Source of the DNA: Bradyrhizobium sp. NAS96.2
GTDB taxonomy: Bacteria > Pseudomonadota > Alphaproteobacteria > Rhizobiales > Xanthobacteraceae
Assembly: GCF_001908235.1 (NCBI RefSeq)
Contig: NZ_LGHK01000023.1
Coordinates: forward strand, 1-64,000
Direction of reading: 5' to 3'
Length of the DNA stretch: 64,000 bases
Numbering within the stretch: the first letter of the stretch is position 1; each line of letters opens with the position of its first letter. Positions 33,287-42,162 of this stretch are shown piece by piece. The notes below the pieces were generated by a model. The model made no database searches. It was given only the letters and a program-made list of their open reading frames with translations, and was not told where the DNA came from. Made by a program: the position numbers and the translations under genes.

Positions 33287-35220
33287 TGTCGACGCTGGAC
33301 AGCCTGCGCACCACCCATCCGCCGCTGCACGCTAGTGCCGTGCGCAGCGCATCTGCGGCAGGAGCCGACACGCTGCAGGCGGCTCTTGCGGATGCCGCCA
33401 TCACCATCCCGCAGCTGCTGCGGCAGCGCGCCGCCATGCATGGTGATGCGCTGGCGCTGCGCGAGAAAGATTACGGCATCTGGAATCCGTATTCCTGGCG
33501 GCATTACTACGGGACCGCACGTGCCGTCGCGCTGGGCCTGCTCTCGCTCGGCATCAAGCCCGGCGATCGTATCGCCATCGCCGGCGAAAACACCCCGGAA
33601 TGGTTCTACGCCGATCTCGGCGCCCAGATGATCGGCGCGGTCGCGGTTGGCATCTATCCGACCAATCCCTGGGTCGAACTGCAATATATCGTCAAGCATT
33701 CCGGCGCCCGCATCGTCGTCACCGGCGATCAGGAGCAGACCGACAAGGTGCTCGACGCGATGGCCAACAATGGCGGTCTGCCGGATCTCGAAGCCATCGT
33801 CTGCATCGACATGAAGGGCCTTCGGCACTATCGCCAATCGCAGCTGATGTCGTTCGCGGCGCTCTGCGAGCGCGGCACGACATATGCGCAGGAGAATCCG
33901 GAGGCCAACGCCACCCTCGATCGCTTGATCAGCCAGGGCGCGCCCGACGATGTCTGCATCCTCGTCTACACCTCGGGCACGACGGGTCCGCCCAAGGGGG
34001 CGATGCTGACCCATCGCAATCTCGTCTACGCCGCCTATGCCTACGCCAAAACCGTCCGGATCGCCGACAAGCCGTTCGAGGCGGTGAGCTATCTGCCGCT
34101 GTGCCATGTCGCCGAACGCTGCTACGGCACGGTCACGCATCTCGTGCTCGGCGGCACGGTCTCGTTCGCCGAGTCGATCGACACCGTCGCGATCAACATC
34201 CGCGAGATCGCGCCGACGTTCTTTGTCGGCGTGCCGCGCATCTACGAGAAGCTGCAGCAGGGTTTTCTGTTCAGGCTGGGTGAGAGCGGCCAGCTGCGGC
34301 AGAGTTTCACCAAGGCCTGCCTCGCCTGGGGCCGCAGGCTGTCCGACCGCCGGCAGGCCGGCAAAGCCAATTGGCTCGATCACGCCGCCTATGGGCTTCT
34401 CTACCTCCTGATGTTCCGCAATTTGCAGCGCCATCTGGGCTTCGCCTACAGCCGTCACCGGCTGTGCGCCGGCGCCTCGATCTCGCCCGAGACGCTGCGC
34501 TTCTTCGACATCATCGGCCGTCCGGTGTCGCAAGGCTATGGCCTCACCGAAAGCGGCGGCGTCGCCTTCATCCAGACCGAGGGTCACCACCGGATCGGCG
34601 GCTGCGGCGTGCCGTTGCCCCAGACGGAATGGAAACTCGATGCCGACGGTGAGATCCTGCTGCGCAACCCCGGCGTCTTCAAAGGCTACTTCCTCGACGA
34701 GAAAGCCTCGACTGCCTCGCTGGAACAAGACGGCTGGCTGCGCACCGGCGACATCATCGACATCCTCGACAATGGCGAGATTGCCGTGGTCGACCGCAAG
34801 AAGGCGATCATCATCACTGCCGGCGGCAAGAACATCGCCCCGTCGGAGATCGAGAACGCGCTGAAGGATTCCGAATTCATCAAGGAAGCGATCGTGGTCG
34901 GCGAGGCCAAAAAGTACCTCGGCGCCATCGTGCAGGTCGATTACGACAATGTCGGCCGCTGGGCGCGCAACCGGGCGCTGGCCTACACCAACTACAAGTC
35001 GCTGTCGCAGCTGCCGGAAGTGCACGAGCTGGTCGAGCGCATCGTGGGCGAGACCAACAAGCGCTTCGCCCGGGTCGAGAACATCAGGCGCTTCGCCATC
35101 CTCGAGAAGGAGCTCGACCATGACGACGGCGAGCTGACCGCCACGCAGAAGGTGCGCCGCGCCATGATCGAGAAGAAGTTCGCGCGCGAGCTCGCGATCA
35201 TCTACCGGGCGGAGGCCTGA
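33283..35220 (+). CDS. Long-chain acyl-CoA synthetase-type AMP-forming ligase embedded in the liv operon
   Basis: 645-residue adenylate-forming enzyme that would activate a carboxylic acid to its CoA thioester. The P-loop is ILVYTSGTTGPPKGAMLTH (residues ~228-246); the motif SQGYGLTESGGVAF is A5, WLRTGDIIDILDNGEIAVVDRKK is A7-A8, and GGKNIAPSEIENALK is A10. The length and FACS-type layout fit FadD15-like long-chain/aryl acids. Its position between livG and livH, with ATGA overlap at the left and start directly after its stop at the right, shows that import and CoA activation are one unit. Two start codons (33283, 33286) are adjacent. Confidence 0.92.
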   Translation: MMSTLDSLRTTHPPLHASAVRSASAAGADTLQAALADAAITIPQLLRQRAAMHGDALALREKDYGIWNPYSWRHYYGTARAVALGLLSLGIKPGDRIAIAGENTPEWFYADLGAQMIGAVAVGIYPTNPWVELQYIVKHSGARIVVTGDQEQTDKVLDAMANNGGLPDLEAIVCIDMKGLRHYRQSQLMSFAALCERGTTYAQENPEANATLDRLISQGAPDDVCILVYTSGTTGPPKGAMLTHRNLVYAAYAYAKTVRIADKPFEAVSYLPLCHVAERCYGTVTHLVLGGTVSFAESIDTVAINIREIAPTFFVGVPRIYEKLQQGFLFRLGESGQLRQSFTKACLAWGRRLSDRRQAGKANWLDHAAYGLLYLLMFRNLQRHLGFAYSRHRLCAGASISPETLRFFDIIGRPVSQGYGLTESGGVAFIQTEGHHRIGGCGVPLPQTEWKLDADGEILLRNPGVFKGYFLDEKASTASLEQDGWLRTGDIIDILDNGEIAVVDRKKAIIITAGGKNIAPSEIENALKDSEFIKEAIVVGEAKKYLGAIVQVDYDNVGRWARNRALAYTNYKSLSQLPEVHELVERIVGETNKRFARVENIRRFAILEKELDHDDGELTATQKVRRAMIEKKFARELAIIYRAEA

Positions 35221-36093
35221 ATGCAGTATCTCGTCCAGCTCCTGATCTCCGGCCTTGCAATCGGCGCGATCTACGGCCTGATCGCGATGGGCTTTGCGGT
35301 GATCTACAAATCCACCGGGCTGGTCAATTTCGCCCAGGGCGAGATGACCATGATCACGGCATATATCGCCTGGACGATCTCGACCACGGTCAGCGGCAAT
35401 GTGTTCGTCGTCGCATTGGGTGCAATCCTCGCCGCGGTCCTGCTCGGGCTCATCATCGAGCGGCTGGTGATGCGGCCGATGCTGGGCGAGCCGGTGTTCG
35501 CGACCGTGATGGTCACGATCGGACTCGCGGTGATCCTGCGCTCGGCGATCAACTTCATCTGGGACGCCTATCCGCATGGCCTCGATATCGGCATGGGCCG
35601 CGGCATCGTGCATCTCGGCGGCATCGGCGTGCGCACCGGGCAGCTTGCCGTGATCGCGACGCTGCTGTTGCTGCTCGCTGCGATCTGGGCGTTCTTCCGC
35701 TACAGCAAGGTCGGTGTCGCGATGCGCGCGGTCGCGGCCGACGACCGCACCGCGCTGTTGATGGGCATCAGCGCCACAAAGGTCCATGCGCTGGCCTGGG
35801 CAGCGTCCTCCGTGATCGCCGGCATCGGCGGCGTGTTCTTCGCGCTGTCCTACGATTTGTCGCCGGCGATGTTCCAGCTCGGGCTGAAGGCGTTTCCGGC
35901 CACGATCCTGGGCGGGCTCGACGCCGTGCTCGGCTCCGGCCTCGGCGGCCTCCTGATCGGCATCACCGAAAACCTGGCGGGCGGCTATCTCGGCTCCGGC
36001 ATGAAGGAGGTCGCGGGCTTTGCCATGATCATCGTGGTGCTGATGGTCCGCCCGTTCGGCATTTTCGGCGAACGCGATATCGAGAGGGTGTGA
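35221..36093 (+). CDS. livH: Liv-type ABC transporter permease LivH
   Basis: 290-residue inner-membrane permease with about eight helices. The family start MQYLVQLLISGLAIGAIYGLIAMGFAVIYKSTGLVNFAQGEMTMI is unmistakable, and the C-terminal GLDAVLGSGLGGLLIGITENL matches. It forms half of the channel with LivM. ATG follows immediately after the synthetase stop; the stop overlaps livM (TGATG). Confidence 0.94.
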   Translation: MQYLVQLLISGLAIGAIYGLIAMGFAVIYKSTGLVNFAQGEMTMITAYIAWTISTTVSGNVFVVALGAILAAVLLGLIIERLVMRPMLGEPVFATVMVTIGLAVILRSAINFIWDAYPHGLDIGMGRGIVHLGGIGVRTGQLAVIATLLLLLAAIWAFFRYSKVGVAMRAVAADDRTALLMGISATKVHALAWAASSVIAGIGGVFFALSYDLSPAMFQLGLKAFPATILGGLDAVLGSGLGGLLIGITENLAGGYLGSGMKEVAGFAMIIVVLMVRPFGIFGERDIERV

Positions 36094-37139
36094 TGCGGAC
36101 CGGCGATTACAGGCAGAGCTATGGCGAGCTGGTTGCGCTGATCGATTCCCCGCCGGTGTGGCTGTGGTCAGCCGTGCTGCTGCTGGCGCTGATCGCAGCG
36201 CCCTATTTGCTGAACTCCTACGCGCTGTCGTTCCTGATGATCATCCTGATCACGGTGACCGGCGCGCTCGGGCTCAACATCCTGACCGGCTACACCGGCC
36301 TGATCTCGCTCGGCCATGTTGGCTTCCTCGTCACCGGCGCTTATGCCTATGCGGTGCTGGTGTCGAAATATCACATGCCGCCGCTGGTCGGCTTCCTCGG
36401 CGCCGGCATCGTGCCGGCGCTGGCGAGCCTGATCGTCGGTGCGCCATCGCTGCGGCTCAAGGGGCTCTATCTCGCCATCACCACGCTCGCCTTCTCCTTC
36501 ATCATCAACACCGTGATCCTGGAGATGCGCTGGCTCACCAATGGCGCCCGCGGCATCCAGGTGCAGCGGCCGGAGATCTTCGGCATCGGCTTCGACGGCG
36601 ATGCCGCCTTCACCTATCTCTGCCTCGCGATCGCGGCGCTGACGTTGTTCGCCACCCTCAACATCCGCCGCAGCCGGGTCGGCCGCGCCTTCGTCGCGAT
36701 CCGCGACAACGACACCGCGGCCCGCGTGATGGGCATCAATCTGCACGCCTACAAGCTGTTCGCCTTCGTCACCTCCGCCTTCATCACCGGGATCGCCGGC
36801 GCGCTCTACGGCATCTATCTCTCCTTCGTCAGCGTCGAAGGCTTTCCGTTCCTGCTCTCGATCGAGGCGCTGGCGATCCTGATCGTCGGCGGGCTCGGCT
36901 CGGCGCTCGGCGCCGTGCTCGGCACCGTCCTGATCGTGCTGCTGCCGGAGGCGACCAGGCTCGTCTTCAGCCTGTTCAGCGCGCAGATGGACGCGACCTT
37001 CACGACCGGGGCGCAAGAGCTGAAGAGCATGCTCTACGGCCTCGTCATCATCCTGTTCCTGCGCTTCCAGCCGAGGGGGCTGGTCGGCGCCTGGCACGAC
37101 GTCAAGCGGACCTGGGTGCACTGGCCGCTGCGCTACTAA
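36093..37139 (+). CDS. livM: Liv-type ABC transporter permease LivM
   Basis: 348-residue inner-membrane permease. It carries the LivM core ALGLNILTGYTGLISLGHVGFLVTGAYAYAVL, LRLKGLYLAITTLAFSFI and the EAA-loop region FVAIRDNDTAARVMGINLHAYKLFAFVTSAF. The ATG at 36093 shares bases with the livH stop (TGATG); a GTG one codon earlier is the alternative. Followed after 32 bp by the binding-protein gene. Confidence 0.94.
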   Translation: MRTGDYRQSYGELVALIDSPPVWLWSAVLLLALIAAPYLLNSYALSFLMIILITVTGALGLNILTGYTGLISLGHVGFLVTGAYAYAVLVSKYHMPPLVGFLGAGIVPALASLIVGAPSLRLKGLYLAITTLAFSFIINTVILEMRWLTNGARGIQVQRPEIFGIGFDGDAAFTYLCLAIAALTLFATLNIRRSRVGRAFVAIRDNDTAARVMGINLHAYKLFAFVTSAFITGIAGALYGIYLSFVSVEGFPFLLSIEALAILIVGGLGSALGAVLGTVLIVLLPEATRLVFSLFSAQMDATFTTGAQELKSMLYGLVIILFLRFQPRGLVGAWHDVKRTWVHWPLRY

Positions 37140-37171
37140 CAAAAAAGGCACAACGCCATGAGGAGGAGACA

Positions 37172-38332
37172 ATGATCAAACATCTGACGGCAGCCGCGCT
37201 GCTGCTTTCCACCGCCCATCTTGCCATCGGCCCGGCCGTGGCCGCCGACCCCGGGATCACCGACACCGAGATCCTGATCGGCGACGTCGAGCCTCTGACC
37301 GGCCCGCCGGCACTGCTCGGCGTCGCGGCCTCGATCGGCCACAAGATCGCGATCGCGGAAGCCAACGCCGCCGGCGGCATCAACGGCCGTAAGATCAAAT
37401 ATGTGCTGGAGGACGACGGCTACGTCACCGCGCGCACCATCCAGGGCGTCAAGAAGGTGATCGACGTCGACAAGGTGTTCGCGATGATCGGCATTTCCGG
37501 CTCCGGCCAGTCGATCGCCGTGATGCCGGTGCTGGAAAAATCCGGCATCCCGACCGTGATCGACGTCGCGCCGGTCAAATTCCTGTGGGAGGCGCCGCGC
37601 AAGAACGTGTTCGTGGTCGGGCAATCCTATGAGGAAGGTATCATCCACCTTGTCAACTTCCTCGCCGACAAGAACCCCGGCAAGAAATGGGGACTGATCA
37701 CCCAGGACGACGATTACGGCATCACCGTGCGCGACGGCTTCGATTCCGTGGTCAAGGCCAAGAAGCTGAATGTCGTCTACAGCGGCAATTACAAGAAGGG
37801 CCAGCAGGACTTCTCGTCCGACATGCTGCAGCTGAAGGATTCGGGCGCCGAGGTGTTCCTGGCCGGCGGCATCATCGCCGAGAACATCGCGATGATGAAG
37901 GAGATCGAGAAGCTCAGCATCAAGCCGGTGACCGGCATCTTCTGGCCCGGCCGCATCGAGCCGGTGCTGAAGCTGATGGGGCCGGCGGGCGATGGCATCT
38001 ACGCTGTCGACTATGTCGAGCCGTTCGCCGGCACGGCCGGCAAGGCTTTCCTGGAGAAGGCCAAGCCGCTGGTCTCGGAAGCCGAGTTCAAAGGCATCAA
38101 CCGCTACACTATGACCGGCTATGCCGCCGCGAAGGTCCTGATCGCGGCGATCGAGCGCTGCGGCAAGCAGCCGACCTGGGCCTGCACCATCGCGGAGCTG
38201 GAGAAGACCAAGAACGTCGAGACCGGCGTGATGGCACCGATCAGCTTCGGCCCCGGCGTCCGCTTCTCCAACCAGAAGCTGCAGATCATGCAGGCTGATG
38301 CGAAAACGCTCAGCTTCAAGCCGGTGAATTAA
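37172..38332 (+). CDS. Liv-type ABC transporter substrate-binding protein
   Basis: 386-residue periplasmic protein. Signal peptide residues 1-25 (MIKHLTAAALLLSTAHLAIGPAVAA) with AVAA cleavage; mature N-terminus DPGITDTEILIGDVEPLTGPP is family-typical, and two lobes follow with INGRKIKYVLEDDGYVTARTIQG and GLITQDDDYGITVRDGFDSVV. Strong RBS GAGGAGG before the ATG. Belongs to the livFGHM operon; the cluster encodes a second binding protein at 48.2 kb, so the permease may be served by two receptors. Its ligand is presumably a carboxylate activated by the embedded ligase (inference). Confidence 0.93.
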   Translation: MIKHLTAAALLLSTAHLAIGPAVAADPGITDTEILIGDVEPLTGPPALLGVAASIGHKIAIAEANAAGGINGRKIKYVLEDDGYVTARTIQGVKKVIDVDKVFAMIGISGSGQSIAVMPVLEKSGIPTVIDVAPVKFLWEAPRKNVFVVGQSYEEGIIHLVNFLADKNPGKKWGLITQDDDYGITVRDGFDSVVKAKKLNVVYSGNYKKGQQDFSSDMLQLKDSGAEVFLAGGIIAENIAMMKEIEKLSIKPVTGIFWPGRIEPVLKLMGPAGDGIYAVDYVEPFAGTAGKAFLEKAKPLVSEAEFKGINRYTMTGYAAAKVLIAAIERCGKQPTWACTIAELEKTKNVETGVMAPISFGPGVRFSNQKLQIMQADAKTLSFKPVN

Positions 38333-38356
38333 GCTGCTTCCGCAAACTCGACTCAC

Positions 38357-38483
38357 CTCTCCCGCTTGCGGGGGAGGTCATATCGCATCGAAGATGCGAT
38401 ATGGGTGGGGGCTCTTTCCGCACAACGAGTGTCTCTTTGCGGAGCCACCCCCACCCCAACCCTCCCCCGCAAGCGGGAGAGGG
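38357..38483. repeat. Dispersed repeat R3, intact copy
   Basis: Same architecture as the IS-interrupted copy at 21.0 kb: CTCTCCCGCTTGCGGGGGAGGT, inner hairpin ATATCGCATC..GATGCGATAT, GGGTGGGGGCTC, its complement, and CCTCCCCCGCAAGCGGGAGAGG. It separates the binding-protein gene from the quinone-oxidoreductase-like gene. Confidence 0.78.
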
Positions 38484-38533
38484 AGAAGACCGCCGTCGCG
38501 GCATTGCGTCGCCCGGATCGATGGAGTGAGAAG

Positions 38534-39280
38534 ATGAAGGTCCTAATCGTATTTGCCCATCAGGAGACGCAGTCGTTCAATGCTGCGCTGCTGGCGCGGT
38601 CGGTCGCGGAGCTCACCGCGCTCGGGCACACGGTCAGGATCTCCGATCTCTACGCCATGCGCTTCAACCCGGTGGCGACCGCCGACGACTTTGGTACGCG
38701 GCGGTTTCCCGACCGGCTGCAATATGACCGCGAGCAGAAATACAATCTGCAACATGGCGCGCTCAGCGGCGACATCGCCGCCGAGATCGAGAAGCTATTG
38801 TGGTGCGACCTGCTGATCCTACAGTTTCCGCTGTGGTGGTTCTCCGTCCCCGCCATCATGAAGGGCTGGATCGACCGTGTGTTCGTCAACGGAGCAATTT
38901 ACGGCAGCGGCCGCCGCTACGACACCGGTGGCCTTGCCGGCCGCCGCGCCATGGTCGTGACCTCGACCGCCGCCTATCCCGGCATGTGCGCGCCCGACGG
39001 ACTGGTCGGCGCACTCGATGTGGTGCTGTGGCCGATCCAGAACGGCATGCTGGCCTATGCTGGCTGCAAGGTGCTGCCGCCCTTCGTGTCGTATTCGGTG
39101 AACTTCGTCGATGAAGCGACGCGCCATCGCTATCTCGACGACTACGCCGAGCGACTGCGGCAGATCGAGACGACCGAGCCGCTGTTCTTTCATCCGCTCG
39201 CGGACTTTGGACAGGATTGGCGGCTGAAGCCGGGCATCGCGGCGCGGACCGTTGGGCAGGGCAAGCCGGTGGTGCCGTAA
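38534..39280 (+). CDS. NAD(P)H dehydrogenase (quinone)-like flavodoxin-fold protein
   Basis: 248-residue NQO1/MdaB-type flavoprotein. The flavodoxin fold begins MKVLIVFAHQETQSFNAALLARS; the FMN/FAD-binding loop is QFPLWWFSVPAIMKGWIDRVFVNGAIYG, characteristic of NQO1-like NAD(P)H:quinone oxidoreductases. It could reduce quinones formed by ring oxidation in the neighbouring pathway (inference). The frame is open further upstream, but that sequence is repeat R3. ATG at 38534 is preceded by GGAGTGAGA. Convergent with the acyl-CoA dehydrogenase, 6 bp apart. Confidence 0.87.
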   Translation: MKVLIVFAHQETQSFNAALLARSVAELTALGHTVRISDLYAMRFNPVATADDFGTRRFPDRLQYDREQKYNLQHGALSGDIAAEIEKLLWCDLLILQFPLWWFSVPAIMKGWIDRVFVNGAIYGSGRRYDTGGLAGRRAMVVTSTAAYPGMCAPDGLVGALDVVLWPIQNGMLAYAGCKVLPPFVSYSVNFVDEATRHRYLDDYAERLRQIETTEPLFFHPLADFGQDWRLKPGIAARTVGQGKPVVP

Positions 39281-39286
39281 GGCCCC

Positions 39287-40480
39287 TCACATCCGCTTGG
39301 CGATCTCTTCCAGCATCACCTCGGTGGCGCCGCCGCCGATGGTCAGCACGCGGGCGTCGCGCACCATGCGCTCGATCGGCGTGCCGCGCATGAAGCCTGA
39401 GCCGCCATGCAGCTGCAGGCAGCCATGCACGACCTCGTGCAGCACCTCCGGCGACAGCGCCTTCACCATCGACACTTCGCGGAGACATTCCTTTCCGGCC
39501 GCGGCCAGCTCGGCGGCCTGATAGGCCAGCGCCCGCGCCGCAGCCGCCTTCGCGGCGAGCTGAGCAAGCTTCATCCGCACGCCCTGCTGATTCCAGAGCG
39601 GGCCGCCGAACGCCTGCCGTGTCTTCACATAGTTCGTCGTCAGCTCGATCGCCTTGGCGGATTCGCCGGCGCAGATGCCGCCGATGCAGATGCGCTCGTT
39701 CTGGAAGGTCTCCATGATGCCATAGAACCCCTTGTTCTCCTCGCCGAGCAAATTCTCCGCCGGCACGGGCACATCCTGGAAGGCGAGCTCCGCGGTGTCC
39801 GAGCAAAGCCAGCCATGCTTGTCGAGCTTGGTTGCCGTGATGCCGGGCGTGTTGCGCTCGACGATGAACAGCGAGATGCCGCGGCTACCCTTGGCATGAG
39901 GATCGGTGCGCGCGGCGACGATCAGGATATCGCCATAGACCGCGTTGGTGATGAACATCTTGGCGCCGCTGATGACCCAATGATCGCCATCGCGCCGCGC
40001 GCGCGTCTTCAGACCCGCGACATCGGAGCCGGCATCGGGCTCGGTCACCGCGATCGAACAGACCGTCTCACCGCGGATGATCGCCGGCAGATACTTCTGC
40101 TTCTGCTCCGGCGTGCCGCGCAGGCTGATGTGCACTGCCGACATGTCGGTGTGGACAAGGATCGACGAGGTGAAGCCGCCGAAGCTCGAGCGGCCGAGCT
40201 CCTCGGCGAACACCATCGAGGCCAGCGGCCCCATGTCGGTGCCGCCATACTCGGCCGCGTGGCGCATGCCGAGAAAGCCGAGCGTGCCCATCCGGCGATA
40301 GATCTCGCGCGGGATCTTGCCGCCGCGCTCCCAGGCCTCGGCATGCGGCACCACTTCCTTCTCGACGAAGCGGCGCACCTGCTCACGCAGCATGCGCAGC
40401 TCCTCGGGCAGATTGGGCGGCTCCGAGAAATGGAATTCGGCTTCGGTATGCTGGCGCGGATCCGAGGTCATGACGTTCAT
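39287..40480 (-). CDS. Acyl-CoA dehydrogenase
   Basis: 397-residue flavoenzyme that would form the 2,3-double bond of an acyl-CoA, or act in phosphate elimination in 4-hydroxyacyl-CoA pathways. Motifs: SIAVTEPDAGSDVAGLKT (ACADs signature 1), SGAKMFITNAVYGD, and LQLHGGSGFMRGTPIERMVRDARVLTIGGGATEVM (signature 2/FAD). Final gene of the dioxygenase operon; its start overlaps the hydrolase stop (ATGA). Length is typical. The closest functional parallel is discussed with the kinase at 45.4 kb. Confidence 0.93.
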   Translation of the reverse strand: MNVMTSDPRQHTEAEFHFSEPPNLPEELRMLREQVRRFVEKEVVPHAEAWERGGKIPREIYRRMGTLGFLGMRHAAEYGGTDMGPLASMVFAEELGRSSFGGFTSSILVHTDMSAVHISLRGTPEQKQKYLPAIIRGETVCSIAVTEPDAGSDVAGLKTRARRDGDHWVISGAKMFITNAVYGDILIVAARTDPHAKGSRGISLFIVERNTPGITATKLDKHGWLCSDTAELAFQDVPVPAENLLGEENKGFYGIMETFQNERICIGGICAGESAKAIELTTNYVKTRQAFGGPLWNQQGVRMKLAQLAAKAAAARALAYQAAELAAAGKECLREVSMVKALSPEVLHEVVHGCLQLHGGSGFMRGTPIERMVRDARVLTIGGGATEVMLEEIAKRM

Positions 40481-41412
40481 TGTGGCGCCCTCTCATGGCC
40501 GATGTGAAGATGGTTGCGCAAAAAAGCTGCGATGGATGCGATCGCCTCTCGCGCCTGCGCAATCTCCGGGAATAGCTGGAACACGTGGATCATGCCGTCC
40601 CAGACCTGGAGTTCGACGTCGACGCCGGCCGCCTTGGCCCGCGCAGCGAGGTCCACTGAATCGTCGCGCACGGTCTCGCGGTCGCCGACCTGCACCAACA
40701 ACGGCGGCAGGCCGGCGAGATCGGCATAGAGCGGCGAGGCCAATGGATCGCTGACATCGCCATCCTTGCCGAGATAGTTCTTGGCCAGCGCCAGGATCAT
40801 CGCGCGCTGGTGGATCGGATCGGCCTCCGCCCTGCTCTCATAGCTGGCGCCGGTCGCGGCGAGATCGGTCCAGGGCGACATCAGCACGCCCGCGGCGGGG
40901 AGCGGCAGGCCGCGATCCCGCGCGGCGAGCATCGCAGCGAGCACGAGATTGCCGCCGGCGGAGTCACCGGCGAAGGCGATATCCTCCGGATGCAGTCCCT
41001 GATCGCACAGATATTGATAGGCCGTCAGCGCATCATCCAGCGCCGCAGGAAAGCGGTGCTCCGGCGCAAGCCGATAATCGATCGCAAGCACGCGGCAGCC
41101 GGTCGCATCGGCGATCCGCGCGATCAGGTCGCGATGCGAGGCGATCGAGCCGATGCGGAAGCCGCCGCCGTGAAAATAAAGGATCGCCTTGTCCCGCGGT
41201 GCGTTAGCCGGCGCGATCCATTCGCCATCGACGCCGCCGGCGGAGACCGGCTGGCACGTCACCGGCACCGAGCAGCCGGCAAAGGCGGCATCCCAATCGG
41301 TGCGCATCTGCGCCACGGTCGTTTCGCGGGTCCAGCTCCGATAGATCGCGCGCAGTCGCTCGATCGCACGTTCGACCGGATCGATTGCAATATCGTCGCC
41401 CGCGGTGCCCAT
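40477..41412 (-). CDS. Alpha/beta hydrolase (HSL family)
   Basis: 311-residue hydrolase of the hormone-sensitive-lipase type. The oxyanion motif is ILYFHGGGFRIGS (residues ~77-89), the nucleophile elbow is FAGDSAGGNL, and the acid/His region reads GDRETVRDDS and DGMIHVFQLF. It would cleave an ester or lactone. Start overlaps the SDR stop (TGATG at 41412), so translation is coupled. In this cluster it may open a lactone or release an ester-linked acid (inference). Confidence 0.9.
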   Translation of the reverse strand: MGTAGDDIAIDPVERAIERLRAIYRSWTRETTVAQMRTDWDAAFAGCSVPVTCQPVSAGGVDGEWIAPANAPRDKAILYFHGGGFRIGSIASHRDLIARIADATGCRVLAIDYRLAPEHRFPAALDDALTAYQYLCDQGLHPEDIAFAGDSAGGNLVLAAMLAARDRGLPLPAAGVLMSPWTDLAATGASYESRAEADPIHQRAMILALAKNYLGKDGDVSDPLASPLYADLAGLPPLLVQVGDRETVRDDSVDLAARAKAAGVDVELQVWDGMIHVFQLFPEIAQAREAIASIAAFLRNHLHIGHERAPQ

Positions 41413-42161
41413 CAGCCGCCGATGCCCATGCCGCCGGACACGCCGAGCGTCTCACCGGTGATATAGGCCGCCTGGTCGGAAGCCAGGAACAGCGCTGCGG
41501 CCGCGACCTCCTCCGGCTCGCCGAGGCGACCGAGCAGCGTCGCACCGGTCATCGCCTGCAGGATCTTGTCGCCGCCGTTTGCCACGGCCTGCTCCAGCAT
41601 CGGCGTGCGGATCGGCCCCGGCGCGATCGCATTCGCGGTGATGCGAAACCGCGCGTTCTCCCGCGCGATGCTGCGGGTGAAGGAGATCACGCCGCCCTTG
41701 GCCGCGGAATAGACCGCGCCGCCCCTGGAGCCGAGCCGGGCGGCCTCCGAAGTGACGTTGATGATGCGGCCGAAGCGCGCCGCCTGCATCGCCGGCAACG
41801 CGGCGTGCGTGCAGGCCAAGACCGAAGTGAGATTGACCGCGATCAGCCGGGCCCAATCCTCCACGGTGGTATCGGTGAAGAAGGCATGTTGATCGATGCC
41901 GGCATTGTTGACGACGATGTCGAACGGGCCGTCCTGCGCCATCATGGCTTGCACCGCCGTCGCATCGCTGACGTCGAGCCCTGCGGCGTGAGCCCCCGTC
42001 TCGCGCGCGAGCTCCGAGGCAGCGGCGACATCGAGATCGGCGATCACGACCCTGGCGCCGGCCGCGGCAAAGCTGCGGACAATCGCGGCACCGATGCCGC
42101 GCGCGCCGCCGGAGACGAAGGCGCGGCGGTCATCGAGACGCCCGAATGGCAAGGTCGCCAT
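41412..42161 (-). CDS. Short-chain dehydrogenase/reductase (SDR)
   Basis: 249-residue classical SDR. Cofactor motif FVSGGARGIGAAIV, D in VVIADLDV (NAD preference), NNAG and the catalytic YxxxK in VYSAAKGGVISFTRS. Ends GETLGVSGGMGIGG as in FabG/3-hydroxyacyl-CoA or cis-dihydrodiol dehydrogenases. In a Rieske dioxygenase operon, the dihydrodiol-dehydrogenase role is plausible, but 3- or 4-oxo reduction is equally open. ATG at 42161 is 1 bp from the enoyl-CoA hydratase stop. Confidence 0.91.
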   Translation of the reverse strand: MATLPFGRLDDRRAFVSGGARGIGAAIVRSFAAAGARVVIADLDVAAASELARETGAHAAGLDVSDATAVQAMMAQDGPFDIVVNNAGIDQHAFFTDTTVEDWARLIAVNLTSVLACTHAALPAMQAARFGRIINVTSEAARLGSRGGAVYSAAKGGVISFTRSIARENARFRITANAIAPGPIRTPMLEQAVANGGDKILQAMTGATLLGRLGEPEEVAAAALFLASDQAAYITGETLGVSGGMGIGG

Positions 42162-42162
42162 T

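Noticed and set aside
33238-35787. 849-codon open frame on the minus strand
   Set aside because: Antisense to the acyl-CoA synthetase and livH. Its translation is rich in Arg, Asp, His and Gly with no domain pattern, a GC-codon artefact.
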